From the NCBI RefSeq assembly GCF_016757735.1, contig NZ_CP068439.1:186001-250000 (forward strand): a stretch of DNA of 64,000 bases, in the 5' to 3' direction. Source of the stretch: Aequorivita iocasae (GTDB taxonomy: Bacteria; Bacteroidota; Bacteroidia; Flavobacteriales; Flavobacteriaceae). Positions within the stretch are counted from its first letter, which is position 1; each line of letters begins with the position of its first letter. The notes below the pieces were generated by a model. That model did no database searches, was not told the origin of the DNA, and saw nothing but the letters and a program-made list of their open reading frames with translations. The position numbers and the translations under genes were made by a program. This document shows, piece after piece, positions 59,552 through 64,000 of the stretch.

Positions 59552-60385
59552 ATGAAGGAAATTCTCGTACGGACCCTCTCGGGCGTATTATACATTTCGA
59601 TCATCATTTTTGCAATGTTTACTTCGCGCGAATGGTTTATGGGGCTTTTCTTCGTATTGGCAGTCATTACCTTAAGTGAATACTTAAAGTTGGTGCGCCT
59701 CACCAGCTATCTAGCCTATTTTCTACTTGCCGCAGCTTTTTACTTTCTGAGTTATAATGTATTTGCCGACAATGCAGTGTATCTCTTTTTGATATTAAGT
59801 GGTTTTGTGAACCTTTATCTTTTAAAGGATGTACTGTGGACCAGCAAAATCCCAATGTTTGAAAAGAAGAAATATATTACCGTAATATTTTATATAATCA
59901 GTGGATTTGTGTTTCTTACCCTGATTCCTATAATGAATATTGATGGCAAGTTTATGCCAGAAATAATTGTAGCGGTTTTCATATTGGTTTGGAGCAACGA
60001 TACCTTTGCATACTTAATAGGCAAAAATTTAGGGAAACATAAACTATTAGAGCGTGTTTCCCCTAAAAAAACTATTGAAGGCTTTGTGGGTGGTTTGCTG
60101 GGCGCTCTTTTGGCAGGATTTATTATCTTTAAAGTGTTGGAAAACTATAGCCCGCTAGAGGCTGAAAAGTACCCACTGTGGATTTGGATAGTTATGGCAA
60201 TAATAGTTTCTGTGTTTGGCACCATTGGTGATTTAATTCAATCAAAGTTTAAAAGGCAGGCAGGTGTTAAAGATAGCGGCATTATCATGCCAGGGCATGG
60301 CGGATTATATGATAGACTGGACAGCATCATTTACGCAAGTCCTTTTGTTTATGCGTTTTTATTAATTGTTGACAATGTTTCATAA
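59552..60385 (+). CDS. cdsA: Phosphatidate cytidylyltransferase
   Basis: CdsA makes CDP-diacylglycerol, the precursor of phospholipids. The 277-residue membrane protein has about seven helices and the family signature at the C-terminus, FGTIGDLIQSKFKRQAGVKDSG followed by MPGHGGLYDRLDS. The conserved NDTFAYLIGKNLGKHKL (about 149-165) precedes it. The ATG at 59552 is chosen since an earlier in-frame start would lie within the LUD gene and give a non-conserved extension. It overlaps psd by 11 bases. Confidence 0.94.
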   Translation: MKEILVRTLSGVLYISIIIFAMFTSREWFMGLFFVLAVITLSEYLKLVRLTSYLAYFLLAAAFYFLSYNVFADNAVYLFLILSGFVNLYLLKDVLWTSKIPMFEKKKYITVIFYIISGFVFLTLIPIMNIDGKFMPEIIVAVFILVWSNDTFAYLIGKNLGKHKLLERVSPKKTIEGFVGGLLGALLAGFIIFKVLENYSPLEAEKYPLWIWIVMAIIVSVFGTIGDLIQSKFKRQAGVKDSGIIMPGHGGLYDRLDSIIYASPFVYAFLLIVDNVS

Positions 60386-61025
60386 AGAAGGTTTCAAAAT
60401 TATATTTACAGCGCTGGTAGTTGTTATCGGCCTTAGTCTTTTGGCAAATGTTTTTGTTGAAAACCCCACCATTCGCGGTGGAATTATCATTGCACTGATT
60501 ATTCTTTTGCTCTTGGTTTTACAGTTTTTTAGAAATCCTAAACGGAATTTTCTGGTTCATCCTGAACGTGTGCTTTCTTCTGTAGACGGAAAAGTGGTGG
60601 TTATTGAGGAAGTTTTTGAAAAGGAATATTTCAACGATAAGCGATTACAGGTTTCAGTTTTTATGAGCCCTATAAATGTACACGTTACACGTTATCCTGT
60701 AGGTGGAAAAGTGGTTTACAGCAAATATCATCCAGGGAAATTTTTAGTGGCTTGGCATCCTAAATCTTCTGAAGAAAACGAACGTACTACTGTTGTGGTA
60801 AACAACGAGACATTTGGAGATGTACTGTTTAGACAAATTGCTGGCGCCATGGCAAAACGCATCGTGAATTATGCCGAAGCGGGCCAAGAAGTAGCGCAAG
60901 CTACCGATAGTGGGTTTATAAAATTCGGATCACGCGTAGATATATTTCTTCCACTTGATGCAAAGATTAAGGTAACCCTTAACCAAAAAGTAAAAGGTGG
61001 AATCTCTATAATTGCAGAGAAATAA
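60375..61025 (+). CDS. psd: Phosphatidylserine decarboxylase, short type
   Basis: Psd makes phosphatidylethanolamine from phosphatidylserine. It is a self-cleaving pyruvoyl enzyme; the cleavage site is the GS in IKFGSRVDIF near residue 184, giving the pyruvoyl group on the small subunit. Two N-terminal hydrophobic segments (about 6-26 and 32-50) anchor it, and VFMSPINVHVTRYPVGG is the family motif. The length of 216 fits the short archaetidylserine-type form. It overlaps cdsA by 11 bases and the ACBP gene by one. Confidence 0.93.
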   Translation: MFHKEGFKIIFTALVVVIGLSLLANVFVENPTIRGGIIIALIILLLLVLQFFRNPKRNFLVHPERVLSSVDGKVVVIEEVFEKEYFNDKRLQVSVFMSPINVHVTRYPVGGKVVYSKYHPGKFLVAWHPKSSEENERTTVVVNNETFGDVLFRQIAGAMAKRIVNYAEAGQEVAQATDSGFIKFGSRVDIFLPLDAKIKVTLNQKVKGGISIIAEK

Positions 61026-61291
61026 TGACCTCAGAAGAGCTTGACATAGCTTTTAAGAATGCCGTGAAGTGCATAAATGAACACACCGAGCCCTTTCCGG
61101 CAGATGTGCTATTGCGCCTGTATGCGTACTATAAACGCGCCACGAACGATGCCGATATTCCTACTGGAGGAAAACCACACATTTCTGCATTTAAAACCAA
61201 TGCGCTTTTCCAAACACGGGGCTTAACTGAAGATGAGGCCAAACAACTTTATATTGAGGCCGTTAATCAATACTTTTTGTACAGAAAATAA
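61025..61291 (+). CDS. Acyl-CoA-binding protein
   Basis: This 88-residue four-helix protein of the ACBP family binds long-chain acyl-CoA. The typical LLRLYAYYKRATNDADIP motif is at about 25-42. The usual ACBP sequence KWDAW is not evident and the third helix differs (HISAFKTNALFQTRGLT), so it is a divergent member. The ATG overlaps the psd stop (TAATG), placing it in the same transcript as the phospholipid genes. Confidence 0.85.
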   Translation: MTSEELDIAFKNAVKCINEHTEPFPADVLLRLYAYYKRATNDADIPTGGKPHISAFKTNALFQTRGLTEDEAKQLYIEAVNQYFLYRK

Positions 61292-61534
61292 TCAGGCCTG
61301 TTGTGCCTTGTTGAATTTTATTTCGTACTCCTCAATAGCTTCACGGATTTTGTCAACATTTTCTGACGCCCGCTCATGCGCGCCCTCCATTGCCTTTTCA
61401 AGGTCTTTATCGGGATGCTGAAAAAGATCTGTAATTACATGGTTGATTTTATCGATAATACTCTTTTGGCTATTCTTGATGTCTTCCAATTTGTGAAGCA
61501 TCCCCTCCATTTGTTCATACTTTGCTTGGTCCAT
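61292..61534 (-). CDS. Short coiled-coil protein of unknown function
   Basis: The 80-residue product from the ATG at 61534 is nearly all helix (KYEQMEGMLHKLEDIKNSQK, LEKAMEGAHERASENVDKIREAIEEY) with no signal peptide. A coiled-coil assembly or regulator role is possible but not shown. An in-frame TTG at 61555 is less likely as the start. It ends directly at the convergent ACBP stop. Confidence 0.65.
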   Translation of the reverse strand: MDQAKYEQMEGMLHKLEDIKNSQKSIIDKINHVITDLFQHPDKDLEKAMEGAHERASENVDKIREAIEEYEIKFNKAQQA

Positions 61535-61673
61535 AATGGTATTGTTTTGCAACAAGGTACGGGCAAATAGCTTTGAAAAGTGGAAAATTAACCTTGCTTT
61601 AGAAGAAATTAAGAAAATTTAACGCCTTTTAATACAATCTTTAAAATTGCAATTGTAAAATCTAACAAAAAAT

Positions 61674-64000
61674 CTATTTTAATCCGGCCAAACTGGCTTT
61701 TAGGGTTTCAATCTTTGCAAGGGCATCGGCTTCTTTCTGTTTCTCAAGAGCAACAACCTGTTCGGGCGCGCCGCTTATAAAACGTTCGTTTTTCAATTTG
61801 CCTTGTACACTTTTCAGGAAACCTTCGGTATATTTTAATTCTTCCGAAAGCTTGGCAATTTCTTCCTCAACGTTTATAGCACCTGCAATTGGTATGAAAT
61901 ATTCGTTACTTTTTGCACGGAACGTGAGTGCGCCTTCCAGTTTTTCTGAAATGTAATTCAATTCGGAAATGTTCCCCAGCTTTGCAATTACGGCATCAAA
62001 TCTCTTTGACGCATTGTCTTTATTGAGTACGGAAAGTGTGATGGCATCCTTAAAGGAAATGTTCTTCTCCTTGCGAATGGTACGAATTCCAGAGATTACT
62101 TCAGTAGCAAACTCGAAGTCTTTAATTATTTTTTCGTCAAAGGCTTGCTGTTTTGGCCACTGGGCAATGATTAAGGCTTCGAAAATGTCGCGCTGGGTGA
62201 TGTGCTGCCAGATTTCTTCTGAAATGAAAGGCACGAAGGGGTGCAATATTTTCAAATTATCTTCCAAAACGGATATTACTTCCAAATAGGTTTTTTCTGA
62301 AATTTTTTCCCCGAAAGGTGGTTTTATCATTTCTAATAGCCACGAACAGAAATCGTCCCAAACCAATTTATAGGTCGCCATCAAAGCATCACTGATTCGG
62401 TATTTTCTGTAATGGTCTTCAATTTCGGCAAGCGTTTTCTGAAATTTGCTTTGGTACCACTGTAGGGCAATGATGTCGCTTTGTGATTGTTCCTTTTCCA
62501 AATCAACTTCCCACCCATCAATCAACCGATAGGCGTTCCAGATTTTGTTTACGAAGGCACTCCCCTGTTTGCAAAGATCTTCATCAAACATTAAATCGTT
62601 TCCTGCCGGTGAGCTTAAGAGCATTCCCACGCGCACGCCGTCGGCACCGTAGGTATCCATTAAATCTATTGGATCTGGTGAGTTTCCCAACGATTTGCTC
62701 ATCTTTCTTCGCTGCTTGTCGCGAACAATACCCGTTAGATACACATTTGTGAAAGGTTTTTTGTTTCTGTATTCATAACCGGCAATAATCATTCGGGCTA
62801 CCCAGAAGAAAAGAATTTCAGGTGCTGTAACAAGATCATTTGTTGGGTAATAGTAATTTATTTCTTTGTTGTCGGGCTCCAAGATTCCGTTAAAAACGTT
62901 GATAGGCCACAGCCAGGAAGAGAACCAAGTGTCTAGCGCATCGGGGTCTTGGGTTAGGTTTTCCGCTGTTAGTTGCTTGTTGTTGGTTTTTTCTTTTGCA
63001 AGTTTTACCGCTTCTTCAATAGTTTCGGCAACTACGAAATCCTCTTTGCCATCGCCATAAAAATATGCGGGAATTTGCTGCCCCCACCAAAGTTGTCGGG
63101 ATATGTTCCAGTCGCGAACGTTTTCCATCCAGTGGCGATAGGTATTTATGAACTTTTCGGGAACGAGGTTAACCTCTTTTTGCAGCACGGCATCTAGCGC
63201 AGGTTGTGCAAGCTCTTTCATTTTTAGGAACCATTGGTCGCTCAGTTTAGGCTCGATTACGGCGCCCGTACGCTCGCTTGTACCAACTTTGTGCATATGG
63301 GTTTCAATCTTTGCAACTACGCCCATTGCTTCCAGTTCTTTTACAATTTCCTTCCGCACCAAAAAACGATCCTTTCCTTCGTAATGCAAGCCGAAGCTAT
63401 TCAAGGTTCCGTCATCATTCAGAATATCTACTATTTCAAGATTGTGCTTGTCTCCAAGCATTTTATCATTTTCGTCGTGGGCGGGAGTTACTTTTAAACA
63501 ACCCGTACCGAATTCCACATCTACATATTCATCTTCTATAATCGGAATCACACGATTACAAACAGGAACGACTGCCTTTTTTCCGCGAAGGTGTGCAAAA
63601 CGTTCATCATTTGGATTGATACAGATTGCTGTATCACCCAAAATGGTTTCGGGGCGCGTTGTAGCAATGGTCAAAGTGTCGTTGCTACCTTCAATTTTAT
63701 AATTTAGGTAATATAAATTGCCTTGTTTTTCTTCGTAAATAACCTCTTCGTCCGAAAGCGTGGTCTTTGCCTGTGGATCCCAATTTACCATTCTGTAGCC
63801 GCGGTAAATGTTTCCTTTTCTGTACAAATCCACAAATACTTTTATTACGGAGGCTGACATATCTTCATCCATAGTGAACTTGGTTCGCTCCCAATCGCAG
63901 GATGCACCCAATTTCTTCAACTGTTCCAAAATTATTCCACCGTGTTTGTGGGTCCATTCCCAAGCATGCTCCAAAAATTCTTCGCGGGAAAGTGTTGCTT
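61674..64000 (-). CDS. valS: Valyl-tRNA synthetase, 5' end cut by window edge
   Basis: ValS charges tRNA-Val and edits threonine. The reading frame is open to the window end (LSREEFLEHAWEWTHKHGG at the edge), so the start and the HIGH motif are missing. The editing domain is seen with TTRPETILGDTAICINP, then DWNISRQLWWGQQIP, the KMSKS motif (RKMSKSLGNSPDP) and the anticodon-binding domain. The C-terminal coiled coil (about the last 65 residues) is complete. No gene follows it on the minus strand before the coiled-coil ORF. Confidence 0.96.
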   Translation of the reverse strand, partial: ATLSREEFLEHAWEWTHKHGGIILEQLKKLGASCDWERTKFTMDEDMSASVIKVFVDLYRKGNIYRGYRMVNWDPQAKTTLSDEEVIYEEKQGNLYYLNYKIEGSNDTLTIATTRPETILGDTAICINPNDERFAHLRGKKAVVPVCNRVIPIIEDEYVDVEFGTGCLKVTPAHDENDKMLGDKHNLEIVDILNDDGTLNSFGLHYEGKDRFLVRKEIVKELEAMGVVAKIETHMHKVGTSERTGAVIEPKLSDQWFLKMKELAQPALDAVLQKEVNLVPEKFINTYRHWMENVRDWNISRQLWWGQQIPAYFYGDGKEDFVVAETIEEAVKLAKEKTNNKQLTAENLTQDPDALDTWFSSWLWPINVFNGILEPDNKEINYYYPTNDLVTAPEILFFWVARMIIAGYEYRNKKPFTNVYLTGIVRDKQRRKMSKSLGNSPDPIDLMDTYGADGVRVGMLLSSPAGNDLMFDEDLCKQGSAFVNKIWNAYRLIDGWEVDLEKEQSQSDIIALQWYQSKFQKTLAEIEDHYRKYRISDALMATYKLVWDDFCSWLLEMIKPPFGEKISEKTYLEVISVLEDNLKILHPFVPFISEEIWQHITQRDIFEALIIAQWPKQQAFDEKIIKDFEFATEVISGIRTIRKEKNISFKDAITLSVLNKDNASKRFDAVIAKLGNISELNYISEKLEGALTFRAKSNEYFIPIAGAINVEEEIAKLSEELKYTEGFLKSVQGKLKNERFISGAPEQVVALEKQKEADALAKIETLKASLAGLK

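Overview
The window is from a low-GC, Gram-negative member of the Bacteroidota, very probably the family Flavobacteriaceae. Reasons seen in the sequence: Bacteroidota-type -7 promoter boxes (TAnnTTTG), almost no Shine-Dalgarno sequences, many lipoproteins with short signal peptides, a type IX secretion (T9SS) C-terminal sorting domain, a type III glutamine synthetase, and small protein families known mainly from flavobacteria (Lacal_2735, DUF4293, DUF1599, BT_3928). No phage, transposon, integrase or CRISPR array was seen. The genus cannot be fixed from this sequence alone.

Layout. 1-8.7 kb: the start of an ABC transporter ATPase gene (cut by the window edge), grpE-dnaJ, envelope lipoproteins, mnmD, ilvE, a MazG-like pyrophosphohydrolase and small membrane proteins. 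8.7-16.4 kb: an M49 peptidase lipoprotein, a SRPBCC/GyrI-like protein with the fluoride channel crcB, and an MFS exporter preceded by a 24-codon ORF and a strong hairpin. An Lrp-type regulator follows. 16.4-26.7 kb: the fused mutase IcmF, a T9SS-secreted protein, DUF4197, a metal-receptor-like protein without signal peptide, pyrF, prfA and purM. 26.8-33.6 kb: a complete curli (functional amyloid) locus on the minus strand. Its order is major curlin, minor curlin/nucleator-like, CsgE, CsgF, CsgG, accessory lipoprotein, behind a 660-base regulatory region.

33.6-49.1 kb: glutamine synthetase III, a Ca/Na antiporter, a two-copy-domain protein of unknown role, apt, tRNA-Arg, and a minus-strand cluster from DUF1599 to clpS that includes tpiA and prmA. 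folP and the c-di-AMP cyclase gene follow on the plus strand, both with TTG starts, then an MsbA-like ABC exporter and truA. 49.1-64 kb: rho with a long disordered insert, an M14 peptidase, and the run pyrE, birA, rsfS, ftsH, LUD protein, cdsA, psd, acyl-CoA-binding protein. It closes with valS, cut by the window end.

Most of the window is housekeeping. The most distinctive parts are the curli locus and the leader ORF plus hairpin ahead of the MFS exporter. In the curli locus, CsgE carries an extra N-terminal Ig-like domain resembling CsgH/CsgC, CsgG carries a C-terminal beta-barrel-like domain, and the last gene is an unusual propeller-type lipoprotein. Product names rest on family recognition by eye, and no database search was possible.
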